A stretch of DNA of 20,040 bases from Chloroflexota bacterium. Lineage in GTDB: Bacteria > Chloroflexota > Anaerolineae > Promineifilales > Promineifilaceae. Below are positions 1 to 6,980 of this stretch, piece by piece; within the stretch, counting starts at the first letter, position 1; every line of letters begins with the position of its first letter. The DNA lies in contig JAHEEY010000025.1 in NCBI GenBank assembly GCA_024640485.1, positions 1-20,040 on the forward strand. The letters run 5' to 3'. A program made the translations under genes and the position numbers. Under the pieces are notes generated by a model that saw nothing but the letters and a program-made list of their open reading frames with translations, ran no database searches and was not told where the DNA came from.

Positions 1-165
1 GGAGTCATCCATCATCCGGTCTAGATAATCAAACAGCTCGTCGGGCGTCGTAAAAAACTTCTGCTCACCCGTCTGGGGACGTTCCAGGGAGGCGTGCCAC
101 GGCAGCCCTTCGGCATCCTGCCACAGCCTCAACATGAATGAAAGGTACGCGCTGGTTGGCTCCAT
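1..165 (-). CDS. Small hypothetical protein, 3' end cut by window edge
   Basis: The minus strand is open from an ATG at 165 to the left edge (55 codons, no stop seen), so only the N-terminal part is visible. It begins MEPTSAYLSFMLRLWQ and continues with a WHASLERPQTGEQKFF segment and an acidic helix ending near DYLDRMMDD. The pattern 'LRLWQ ... W.ASLE.P.TGE ... LF.YL' resembles short uncharacterised proteins I associate with Chloroflexota; this is recall, not a search. An AAGGTG ribosome-binding-like stretch lies six bases before the ATG. It is divergent from the SARP-like regulator that starts at 537. Function unknown. No signal peptide or membrane segment is visible. Confidence 0.6.
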   Translation of the reverse strand, partial: MEPTSAYLSFMLRLWQDAEGLPWHASLERPQTGEQKFFTTPDELFDYLDRMMDDS

Positions 166-404
166 CCGTTTCACCTTAACTTTGCTGGACGGCTGGCAGC
201 CCACAGCGGGCGAACGCGCTGCCAGACCGTCTAGTTCAACAGGACCCAGGGCGCCCTCCTACGCCACAGGCGTTCATACGGCGGCCGGACCGCAAGTGAC
301 CGCCGCCGCTGATCCACAACGCACCCAGGAATCGCCGGCGGTGCCGACGTTCCCCGTGGAGCAGTCTGGATATGGTCTGTGACCACCCTGGACCCTTTTC
401 ATCA

Positions 405-439
405 TGACAGGACTACAGTATCACTGTAGCCTGCTGTCA
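405..439. promoter_or_regulatory. Nested dyad, candidate operator over the -35 region
   Basis: CTACAGT (413-419) and ACTGTAG (423-429) form a perfect 7-bp inverted repeat around ATC. Outside it, TGACAG (405-410) and CTGTCA (434-439) form a second inverted pair. The dyad occupies the place where the -35 element of the TATAAT at 447-452 should be, so a dimeric protein bound here would govern that promoter. The binding protein is not known. Confidence 0.5.
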
Positions 440-452
440 ACTCGGGTATAAT
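424..452 (+). promoter_or_regulatory. Promoter of the SARP-like regulator gene
   Basis: A perfect -10 hexamer TATAAT lies at 447-452. The base-pair window 17 bp upstream (424-429, CTGTAG) is a poor -35, which fits a promoter needing an activator at the overlapping dyad. The inferred start near 459 gives a leader of about 78 nt before the ATG at 537. Confidence 0.5.
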
Positions 453-488
453 TGCGATGTAAGGTTCTGTAGTCACATTAAACTCGAC

Positions 489-508
489 AATCGTTCACAA
501 ATCGTTCA
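489..508 (+). promoter_or_regulatory. Direct heptamer repeat with 11-bp period, possible SARP box
   Basis: TCGTTCA occurs at 491-497 and again at 502-508, each preceded by AA, giving two 9-bp copies exactly 11 bp apart. SARP regulators bind heptameric direct repeats with 11-bp spacing, and the next gene encodes a SARP-type DNA-binding domain, so autoregulation is a reasonable inference. The repeat lies downstream of the inferred transcription start, which would favour repression. Confidence 0.4.
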
Positions 509-536
509 ATTTCAACGCGGCCGCAATGCAACCAAC

Positions 537-3500
537 ATGATCGAGTTCATCCTGTTCGGTGGAATTACAATTAGCAGCAGCCAGCTTGAAAGCTTCGACT
601 TTGTCTCCCGCAAGGCTGAAGCGCTTTTGGCGTACCTGGCCTGCGAGCCGCGCTCCCACAGCCGGGAGGCGCTGGCGACGATGTTTTGGGACAACCGCCC
701 CACCGAGCGGGCCATGGGAAATCTGCGGGTGGTGCTGACCAACCTGCGCAAGCTGACCGGCCCCCGGTTGGACGTCAACCGCAGCAGCGTGGAGCTGATC
801 CTATCGGACGAGATCCGGCTGGATGTGCGCACCGTGGACCGGCTGCTGACCCAGGCGGAACGCTGCTTCCAGAGCGACGGGCCGTTCTGCCCCCGGGGAA
901 TCAAGCTGCTGCAGGAAGCGGTCTCGCTCTATCGGGGCGAGTTCCTCCACGGCGTCTATCTGCGGGATGCCCTGGGATTTGAGGAGTGGGCCCTGCTGAC
1001 TCGGGAGCGGCTGGAACGTCGGCTGATTGAGGCGATGGAAAAGCTGGCCCGGGTATATCTGGGACAGCGCAGCTATCAGGAAGGGATTGAACTGCTGTCC
1101 CGGCTGCTGGCCCAGGACCCCTACCGGGAGGCCAATCACCGGCTGATGATGCGAATGCTGGCCCGCAGCGGCAAGAAGAACCGGGCCCTGGCCCACTTCC
1201 AGCAGGTCCAAACGCTGCTCCGCCTGGAGCTGGATGTGGAGCCGACGGTAGAGACCCGCCGGCTGCACCAGCATCTCCGCGACGCCGCCCCCATGGAACC
1301 GCAGCTGCCGGCCCAATTCAACGCTTTCGTGGGACGGGCCGCGGAGCTGCAGGCGATCTCCTCCCGGCTGGCGGATCCCGGCTGCCGGCTGCTGACCCTG
1401 CTGGGCCAGGGGGGAATCGGCAAGAGCCGGCTGGCCATTGAGTTCGCCCGGCTGGCGGCCAAAGAGCAGTGGGACCTGTATCCCGATGGGGTCTATTTCA
1501 TCCCCCTGAGCAGCGTCAGCAGCGTGGAGCCGCTGGCCGAGAAGGTAGCCGCCAGCCTGGGGCTGGCCTTCAGCGGGCAGACCCCGCCGGACGGCATGCT
1601 GCTGGCCCATCTGCGGGAGCGGGAGATGCTGCTGATCCTGGACAACCTGGAGCATCTGCTGGAGCCGGGCGCCCGTCTGATCGAGCGGATTCTGCGTGGG
1701 GCGCCGGGGGTCACCCTGCTGGTCACCAGCCAGGCGCGGCTGCGGCTGCGGGCCGAGTGGCTGCTGGAGCTGCAAGGGCTGCAGTGCGCCAACCCGGGTC
1801 AGGCAGCGCGGGGCAGCGACGCCGACTGGTCCTGCAGTGCCGCCCAGCTGTTCCGGCAGACTGCCAACCGGCTGCGCCCCTCATTTTCCCTGGCTGCCGA
1901 GCTGCCCCACGTGTGCCGCATCTGCCAGCTGGTGGGCGGGCTGCCCCTGGGAATCGAGCTGGCGGCATCGCTGATTCTGGAGAGCGACTGCGCCCAGATC
2001 GCCGAATCGATGCAGGCGGACCTCAACTTCGTGGCGACCGACCTGCTGGACATCCCCCCGCGCCACCGCAGCCTGCGGGCGATTTTCGAACATGCCTGGG
2101 CGCTGCTGGAGGCGCACGACCAGCAGGTGTACCAGCGGCTCTCCTTGTTCCGGGGCAGCTTCACCCAGGAAGCGGCAGAGCTGGTCACCGATGCCACCAG
2201 CGATCAGATCAGCCAGCTGCTCGACCGCTCTCTGCTGACCCGGGCGGGCGGCGGACGGTTTGAACTCCACGGCGCCCTGCGCCAGTTCCTGGCGGACAAG
2301 ATGGGCATCGACCCCTATCCGCCTGCCGCCGGGCCGGTATCCCTGCCCGCTGCCGGCGAACCGGCGCGGTGGGAATGGTACGGGCTGGCCCGGCAGCACA
2401 GCCGCTACTTTCTGGATCTGCTCAGCCAGGCGGACAGCCGGCTGCACGGGGCGGAGCAGCATCAGGCGGCCGAAGAAATCAGCGCCTCCTGGGAAGATAT
2501 CCGGGCGGCCTGGGCTTTCGCGGTGGCCTGGAACAAGCCGGAGGCCGCCGCCCAGGCGCTGCGCCCCTTCTGCCGCTACCTGCTGATCCGCAGCTGGTAC
2601 GGGCAAGGCGCGGAGCTGACCGCGGCGGCAGCTGAGCGGTTCGCCGCGGCGGCTGATCCGCCGGCGGCAGGCGACCTGCTCTGCGGAAGGCTGCTGGCCT
2701 ACCAGGGGGAATTTCTGGAGCTGATGGGCCGCCATCAGGAGAGCGTGCCGGTGTTGGAGCGGGCCATGGCGCTGCTGGCCTCCGGGCCGCCGGCATACGC
2801 CGCCTTCGCCGCCAATAAGCTGGCTGCCGCCCACTGGCGCATGGGCAGCCTGGAGCAGGCGGAAGCGATCTACCGGCAGCTGATGGACCAGGTCGACCCG
2901 GAAGAAGATGCCGATAATGCCGCCCTGGCGGCCGACGGGCTGGGCGTCATCGCCTATCTGCGGGGGGAGTACCCCGCCGCCCAAGAGCATATCACCCGGG
3001 GCGGGCAGCTGTGCCAGCGGGTGGGCGATCCCCGGCGCATCGCCCGCAACAGCAATCATCTGGGGCTGGTGATGCGGGCCACCGGCGATTTTCCGGCGGC
3101 GGCTGCCAGCTTCAAGAGAGCGATGGCGCTGTTTGATGAGGTGGGCGACCGCTGGGGGGTGGCCTCGGTGGGCAGCAACCTGGGGCTGCTGGCGGAAGCG
3201 GCGGGGCAGCTGGATGAAGCCGCCGCCTGCTACCGGCGCAGCTACCGCATCTTCCGCGACATCGGCAATCTGCCGGGGGTGGCCCTGGCGGCCAACAACC
3301 TGGGGGTGATCGCCCAGTCCAGAGAGGCGTATCTGCAAGCGGAGCAGCTGTACCAGGAGGCGCTGGCCATCCGGCGGCAGCTCAAGGACCAGGTGGGGGC
3401 AGCCCGGTCGCTGACCAACCTGGGCGGCAGCGCCCTGGCGGCTTGCCGCTACGACGACGCCGAACGGTGGCTGCGCCAGGGGCTGGACGCGGCACTGGCG

Positions 3501-3815
3501 GTTGATTCGCTGCCCACGGTGCTGGAAGCGATCACCGGGCTGTCGGAGCTGCTGCTGATAGAAGGGCATCTGGATGGAGCGGCGGCGGCGCTGAGCTTCG
3601 TGCAGGCGCATCCGGCGCTGGTGGCCCAGCTTCAGGGGGAAGTGGCCGCTCAGCTGGGAAAGCTGGAGGGCAAGATGGCAGCGGCCCGTTTTCAGGCGGC
3701 GGCCGCCCTGGGGCGGGAGCTGCCCCTGCCGGCGCTGTGCCGCTGCCTGCTGGAAAGAACAGAGCTGCCCCTCGCAGGGGCCAACGGCAGCGGCATCAGC
3801 CGGAGCCGCCGCTGA
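537..3815 (+). CDS. SARP-type transcriptional regulator with BTAD, STAND-type ATPase and TPR domains
   Basis: A cytoplasmic 1092-aa regulator. Residues 1-95 form an OmpR-like winged helix (RKAEALLAYLACEP, then AMGNLRVVLTNLRK). Residues about 98-250 are a bacterial transcriptional activation domain (BTAD). An NB-ARC/STAND-type ATPase follows, with Walker A GQGGIGKS at 290-297, Walker B LLILDN at 365-370 and a sensor-like TSQARLRLRAE at about 397-407. From about 600 to 1050 the protein is TPR-like, with repeated pairs such as AANNLGV and YQEALAIRRQ. The layout matches AfsR/MalT-like switches in which a ligand or partner protein frees the ATPase to oligomerise on DNA. The ATG at 537 lacks a clear Shine-Dalgarno sequence but coincides with the conserved N-terminus. 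It ends 20 bp inside the convergent acetyltransferase gene. Target genes are unknown; proximity to the acs cluster is not proof of control. Long open frames on the other strand are GC-rich shadows. Confidence 0.9.
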   Translation: MIEFILFGGITISSSQLESFDFVSRKAEALLAYLACEPRSHSREALATMFWDNRPTERAMGNLRVVLTNLRKLTGPRLDVNRSSVELILSDEIRLDVRTVDRLLTQAERCFQSDGPFCPRGIKLLQEAVSLYRGEFLHGVYLRDALGFEEWALLTRERLERRLIEAMEKLARVYLGQRSYQEGIELLSRLLAQDPYREANHRLMMRMLARSGKKNRALAHFQQVQTLLRLELDVEPTVETRRLHQHLRDAAPMEPQLPAQFNAFVGRAAELQAISSRLADPGCRLLTLLGQGGIGKSRLAIEFARLAAKEQWDLYPDGVYFIPLSSVSSVEPLAEKVAASLGLAFSGQTPPDGMLLAHLREREMLLILDNLEHLLEPGARLIERILRGAPGVTLLVTSQARLRLRAEWLLELQGLQCANPGQAARGSDADWSCSAAQLFRQTANRLRPSFSLAAELPHVCRICQLVGGLPLGIELAASLILESDCAQIAESMQADLNFVATDLLDIPPRHRSLRAIFEHAWALLEAHDQQVYQRLSLFRGSFTQEAAELVTDATSDQISQLLDRSLLTRAGGGRFELHGALRQFLADKMGIDPYPPAAGPVSLPAAGEPARWEWYGLARQHSRYFLDLLSQADSRLHGAEQHQAAEEISASWEDIRAAWAFAVAWNKPEAAAQALRPFCRYLLIRSWYGQGAELTAAAAERFAAAADPPAAGDLLCGRLLAYQGEFLELMGRHQESVPVLERAMALLASGPPAYAAFAANKLAAAHWRMGSLEQAEAIYRQLMDQVDPEEDADNAALAADGLGVIAYLRGEYPAAQEHITRGGQLCQRVGDPRRIARNSNHLGLVMRATGDFPAAAASFKRAMALFDEVGDRWGVASVGSNLGLLAEAAGQLDEAAACYRRSYRIFRDIGNLPGVALAANNLGVIAQSREAYLQAEQLYQEALAIRRQLKDQVGAARSLTNLGGSALAACRYDDAERWLRQGLDAALAVDSLPTVLEAITGLSELLLIEGHLDGAAAALSFVQAHPALVAQLQGEVAAQLGKLEGKMAAARFQAAAALGRELPLPALCRCLLERTELPLAGANGSGISRSRR

Positions 3816-4212
3816 GCCAACGGCCCACCACCCGCGACAACCCGACTCCCTGGGGGATAAAGCCCAGCTTCTGATAGAAGGGCATCGTCTCCCTGCTGGT
3901 GAACAGATAGACGTGCTGCCCTGGGACATCGCGCAGCAGCGTCTCGATCATCGCCGTGGCGATCCCCCGGCGGCGGCAGCGGCGCATGGTCCACACATCA
4001 ACCACGTAGGCGTTGCATACCCCGTCGGAGAGCAGCCGGGCGGTGCCGATGATCTCCCCTTCAACATAGGCGATGCAGCTGGCATAGCTGTTGGCGAAGG
4101 ATTGGCGCAGCTGTTCCGGGCTGCGGCCGTTGTCAAAGTCGTCGGCGGCCACCGCCCGCTTCATCTCGGCCCAATCAACCCCCTCCAAATGCCTCTGATA
4201 GCGTACATCCAT
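3796..4212 (-). CDS. GNAT-family N-acetyltransferase
   Basis: A 138-aa protein of the GCN5-related N-acetyltransferase fold, which transfers acetyl from acetyl-CoA to an amine. Motif A is visible as VVDVWTMRRCRRRGIATAMI (R-R-x-G-x-A pyrophosphate loop for CoA, about residues 70-89), followed by the motif B-like end TMPFYQKLGFIPQG. The substrate cannot be told. The frame is open upstream to 4377, but I chose the ATG at 4212 because AGGAGAAGG lies just before it and the upstream translation looks non-protein-like. Its stop overlaps the 3' end of the SARP-like gene by 20 bp, tail to tail. It is divergent from the acs cluster and probably unrelated to it. Confidence 0.85.
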   Translation of the reverse strand: MDVRYQRHLEGVDWAEMKRAVAADDFDNGRSPEQLRQSFANSYASCIAYVEGEIIGTARLLSDGVCNAYVVDVWTMRRCRRRGIATAMIETLLRDVPGQHVYLFTSRETMPFYQKLGFIPQGVGLSRVVGRWLSGGSG

Positions 4213-4342
4213 ATCATCCTTCTCCTGTGAGCCGCCGCGGCTCTGCTGTGCCGGGCCCTGCCGCCAGATGGGGGAGGTCGATCCCAGGGTGCCCCCACAT
4301 ACAGGGCGTGGTGACCCCGGGTCCAGCGGTGAAAAATGGAAA

Positions 4343-4400
4343 ATGACAAACGTCACAAAAAATATGACAACTGTCACACATTATAGATGTAAATTGTCAC
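4343..4400 (+). promoter_or_regulatory. Three Crp/Fnr-like operator sites in tandem
   Basis: Three 14-bp sites share one geometry: ATGACAAACGTCAC (4343-4356), ATGACAACTGTCAC (4364-4377) and the weaker ATGTAAATTGTCAC (4387-4400). Centres are 21 and 23 bp apart, about two helical turns each, so proteins would bind one face of the DNA. The core RTGA-N6-TCAC has the register of the Crp/Fnr family consensus (GTGA-N6-TCAC). The nearest site is centred about 42 bp upstream of the inferred transcription start, the usual class II activator position. A perfect version precedes the HdrA-like gene at 18930-18943. Confidence 0.6.
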
Positions 4401-4429
4401 TTGTTGATAAGCTTCACTGGTTCGATGAT
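4401..4429 (+). promoter_or_regulatory. Candidate activator-dependent promoter of the acs cluster
   Basis: TTGTTG (4401-4406) and GATGAT (4424-4429) are 17 bp apart and match the sigma-70 consensus at 3/6 and 4/6 positions. The -35 abuts the third operator. The same block TGTCACTTGTT (4395-4405) recurs before the HdrA-like gene with the same spacing to an AT-rich -10, which is the main reason for calling it. Weak hexamers fit a promoter that needs the upstream activator. Confidence 0.4.
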
Positions 4430-4555
4430 AGAGTCAGCTATGAAAAGATCACCGACGACTTGAGCGACTTCTCTCGCGGCTTCAGCAACAAGTTGGTGGT
4501 AGCTTTTGTTCACAATCGAATATCGAGTTGGTCCATTTTAAAGGAGGTTACTGTT

Positions 4556-4948
4556 TTGGCTAGTTTCACTGTTGAACTTCCCACCATGTATGCCGACCAC
4601 CATGTGGTCGAAGTGCGAAGGCTTTTGTTTGAGCTGACTGGTGTCAAAGATGTTTACGCCAGCAGCGCATTTCACGTCGTCGACGTAGATTACGATGAAG
4701 CCAAGCTAGATGCCGAGGCGATCACAAGCGCCCTGGATAAAGCGGGTTATCTGGGTGAGATGCCAGTGGCGGTAGAAGTTGGCGCTGGCAAGGCAAAGGG
4801 GAACGGCAGCAAAGCATTTTTCCGTCACACGGCTGCATTCACCCAAACTGGCACGACGGTTGGATTCGCGCAGAAAGTACCTGAGACCGGACGCCCTCTG
4901 TGGCCCTGCCCTGGCATGGGTGTGATTCAGAAGGACGAGGAGTATTAG
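4556..4948 (+). CDS. Small HMA-fold-like protein, first gene of the acs cluster
   Basis: A 130-aa soluble protein. I chose TTG at 4556 because AAGGAGG (4541-4547) sits eight bases upstream and homology-like sequence begins there; the open frame to 4268 is leader. Residues 1-70 resemble the ferredoxin-like heavy-metal-associated fold: a beta strand ending in TMYADHH, helix VVEVRRLLFELTGVKDVYA, then strand FHVVDVDYDE and helix AEAITSALDKAGY. The metal-binding MxCxxC of that family is replaced: both Cys positions are Ala and His (MYADHH). The C-terminal 55 residues are unlike HMA proteins and end in PLWPCPGMGVIQKDEEY, with the only cysteine. It lies three bases before acsA and is probably translated together with it. 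A role in nickel or cluster handling for CODH/ACS is inference from position only. Confidence 0.75.
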   Translation: MASFTVELPTMYADHHVVEVRRLLFELTGVKDVYASSAFHVVDVDYDEAKLDAEAITSALDKAGYLGEMPVAVEVGAGKAKGNGSKAFFRHTAAFTQTGTTVGFAQKVPETGRPLWPCPGMGVIQKDEEY

Positions 4949-4951
4949 ACC

Positions 4952-6967
4952 ATGGCTCGTAAAGAACGTACCCCCCAAGAACGAAGTATTGACCCAGCAG
5001 CCCAACAGATGTTGATCCGCGCCGACAAATTGGGCATCGGCACCGCCTTCTCCCGCGCTGACCAGATGCCCGCCTGCAACATCGGCGGCGCCGGCATGTG
5101 CTGCAAGATATGCGGTATGGGCCCCTGCCGTCTGACCAAAGAAGGTCACACCGGCGTCTGCGGCGCCACCATCGACACCATTCAAGCGCGTAATTTAGTC
5201 CGCTCCATCGCCGCCGGCGCGGCGGCTCACTCTGACCACGGCCGGGACATGGCCTTCACCTTGAAAGCGGTGGCCAACGGCACCGCCGAAGGATACCGCA
5301 TTAAAGACGTGGCCAAGCTGCGCAATGTGGCGGTCCTCTACGACATCCCCATCGAAGGGCGGGCGCCGGAAGAGATCGCCGATGAGTTGGCCGATCTGTA
5401 TATCGCCCAGTTCGGACAGCAGCGCGGGGAATTGGCCCCGGTACGGCGGGCCCCCGAAAAACGTCAGGCGATCTGGCGCGAGCAAGGGGTGGTCCCCCGG
5501 GGCATCGACCGGGAAGTGGTGGAAGCGCTCCACCGCACCCATATGGGCGATGACCAGGACGCCAACCATCTGATGAACCACGCCATCCGCACCTCCCTGA
5601 CCGACGGTTGGGGCGGCAGCCTCATCGCCACCGACGTCTCCGATATCTTGTTCGGCACCCCCGCTCCGCTGTTGGGCGAGGCCAATCTGGGCGTGCTGAA
5701 AGACGATATGGTCAACGTAGTTGTTCACGGACACGAGCCCACCCTCAGTGAGATGATCGTGGCGGCTTCGCAGGACCCGGAAATCATCGAATATGCCAAG
5801 GCAGCCGGCGCCAACGGGGTCAACCTGTCGGGCATCTGCTGCACCGCCAATGAAATCCTGATGCGCCAAGGGGTGCCGGCGGCAGGCAACTTCCTGCATC
5901 AAGAGCTGGCTATCATGACCGGCGCCGTAGAGGCGATGGTCGTCGACGTGCAGTGCATCATGCAGGCGTTGGTCAATCTGGCTGACAAATTCCACACCAA
6001 AGTGATCACCACCTCTCCCAAGGTCAAGATCACCGGCGCCACCCATATCGAATTCCACGAAACCAGCGCCTACTCCACCGCCAAGCAGATCCTGCGCGAG
6101 GCGATCGACAACTTCAAGAACCGGGACACCACCGAAATCCCCGACGTGCGGGAAAGTTTGGTCCCCGGCTTCTCCCACGAATATATCAACTACATGTTAG
6201 GCGGCACCTACCGGGCCTCCTTCCGTCCGCTGAATGACGCCATCATGTCCGGGCGCATCCGGGGCGTGGCCGCCATCGTCGGCTGCAACAATCCCCGCGG
6301 GCAGCAAGATTACCTGCACACCCATGTGGCCAAAGAGCTGTTGAAACAAGACGTGCTCCTGGTCGAAACCGGCTGCGGCGCTATCGCTGCCGCCAAGTTG
6401 GGCATGCTGCTGGGCGAAGCTGGTCTGGACCAGGTTGGCCCCGGCCTGCGGCAGGTATGTGAGACCATCGGCATGCCGCCGGTGCTCCATATGGGCTCCT
6501 GTGTGGACAACACCCGCATCCTGACCGTCTTGACCCAGATGGTGGAGGAAGGCGGGCTGGGCGACGACATCGACCAGATCCCGGCAGTGGGGCTGGCGCC
6601 AGAGTGGATGAGCGAGAAGGCGTTGGCCATCGCCACCTACTGCGTCGCTTCCGGCGCTTACGTCATCTTCGGGGGCACCTCACCGGTCAGCGGTATGCCC
6701 GACAAGATGAGCGACAGCGACCTGGTGTCCAAAATCATCAGCGAAGGGTGGGAAGAGATCTACGGCGGCAAGCTGGAGTTCATCCCCGAGGTCAATGAAA
6801 TGATCCAGGCGACTCTGGACCACATCGACAAGAAGCGGGCTGCCCTGGGCCTGCCGGAGTATGACCCAGATCGGTTCAGCCGCAGCGGCGACGCTCGCAT
6901 GCTGGCCCTTGAAGAAATGCCGCTGGCGGATCGCCGCTCAGCAATGTACGGCGTAGCCGCCGACTAG
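4952..6967 (+). CDS. cooS: Anaerobic Ni-Fe CO dehydrogenase catalytic subunit (acsA/cooS)
   Basis: This 671-aa enzyme interconverts CO2 and CO and, beside acsB, should be the beta subunit of the CODH/ACS complex. Cluster ligands are visible: C42 and C50 for the intersubunit D-cluster, C51, C54, C59 and C70 for the B-cluster, and for the Ni-Fe-S C-cluster H261 (VHGHEPT), C296/C297 (GICCTAN), C335 (VDVQC), C475 (VETGCG), C517 (GSCVDNTR) and C564 (ATYCVASG). The set is complete, so the enzyme should be active. Length is normal for the family. The start is set by AAGGACGAGGAG just upstream. acsB follows 13 bases after the stop. No CooC/AcsF-type nickel-inserting ATPase is encoded nearby. Reductant is expected to be ferredoxin. 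Confidence 0.97.
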   Translation: MARKERTPQERSIDPAAQQMLIRADKLGIGTAFSRADQMPACNIGGAGMCCKICGMGPCRLTKEGHTGVCGATIDTIQARNLVRSIAAGAAAHSDHGRDMAFTLKAVANGTAEGYRIKDVAKLRNVAVLYDIPIEGRAPEEIADELADLYIAQFGQQRGELAPVRRAPEKRQAIWREQGVVPRGIDREVVEALHRTHMGDDQDANHLMNHAIRTSLTDGWGGSLIATDVSDILFGTPAPLLGEANLGVLKDDMVNVVVHGHEPTLSEMIVAASQDPEIIEYAKAAGANGVNLSGICCTANEILMRQGVPAAGNFLHQELAIMTGAVEAMVVDVQCIMQALVNLADKFHTKVITTSPKVKITGATHIEFHETSAYSTAKQILREAIDNFKNRDTTEIPDVRESLVPGFSHEYINYMLGGTYRASFRPLNDAIMSGRIRGVAAIVGCNNPRGQQDYLHTHVAKELLKQDVLLVETGCGAIAAAKLGMLLGEAGLDQVGPGLRQVCETIGMPPVLHMGSCVDNTRILTVLTQMVEEGGLGDDIDQIPAVGLAPEWMSEKALAIATYCVASGAYVIFGGTSPVSGMPDKMSDSDLVSKIISEGWEEIYGGKLEFIPEVNEMIQATLDHIDKKRAALGLPEYDPDRFSRSGDARMLALEEMPLADRRSAMYGVAAD

Positions 6968-6980
6968 GAGGAGGAGCAAC

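Larger units (their letters stand above)
166..536. other. Divergent intergenic region (371 bp)
   Basis: This stretch separates the small minus-strand gene from the SARP-like gene. I see no convincing gene in it: a short plus-strand open frame at 134-382 overlaps the start of the minus-strand gene, has no family resemblance and no clear ribosome-binding site. The right half holds a nested dyad (405-439), a perfect TATAAT (447-452) and a pair of direct repeats (489-508), listed separately. Nothing recognisable was found between about 240 and 400. Confidence 0.6.
4213..4555. other. Regulatory region upstream of the acs cluster (343 bp)
   Basis: A divergent intergenic region, visibly richer in A and T from about 4330 to 4480 than the genes on either side. 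It carries three similar operator-like palindromes at 4343-4400, a weak promoter at 4401-4429 and a strong ribosome-binding site at 4541-4547, all listed separately. The frame of the following gene stays open back to 4268, but that part has no codon pattern or family similarity and I treat it as leader. The mRNA leader from about 4436 would be some 120 nt long. Confidence 0.65.

Noticed and set aside
134..382. 82-codon plus-strand open frame near the left edge
   Set aside because: No ribosome-binding site or family resemblance, and it overlaps the start of the more convincing minus-strand gene at 1-165.
526..540. Four-codon upstream frame (ATG to TGA) overlapping the start of the SARP-like gene
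   Set aside because: It has no ribosome-binding site and such short frames occur by chance; no evidence that it is translated.
3796..3815. Tail-to-tail overlap of the SARP-like and acetyltransferase genes as a regulatory device
   Set aside because: Short convergent overlaps are common in compact genomes and nothing else here suggests a function.
1881..3929. 682-codon open frame on the minus strand across the SARP-like gene
   Set aside because: It is a shadow caused by high GC at third positions; its translation is Gln/Arg/Pro/Ala-rich without any recognisable domain, and the plus-strand product is clear.
4268..4555. N-terminal extension of the HMA-like protein back to an ATG at 4268
   Set aside because: The extension covers the operator palindromes and looks non-coding; the TTG at 4556 has an AAGGAGG eight bases upstream.
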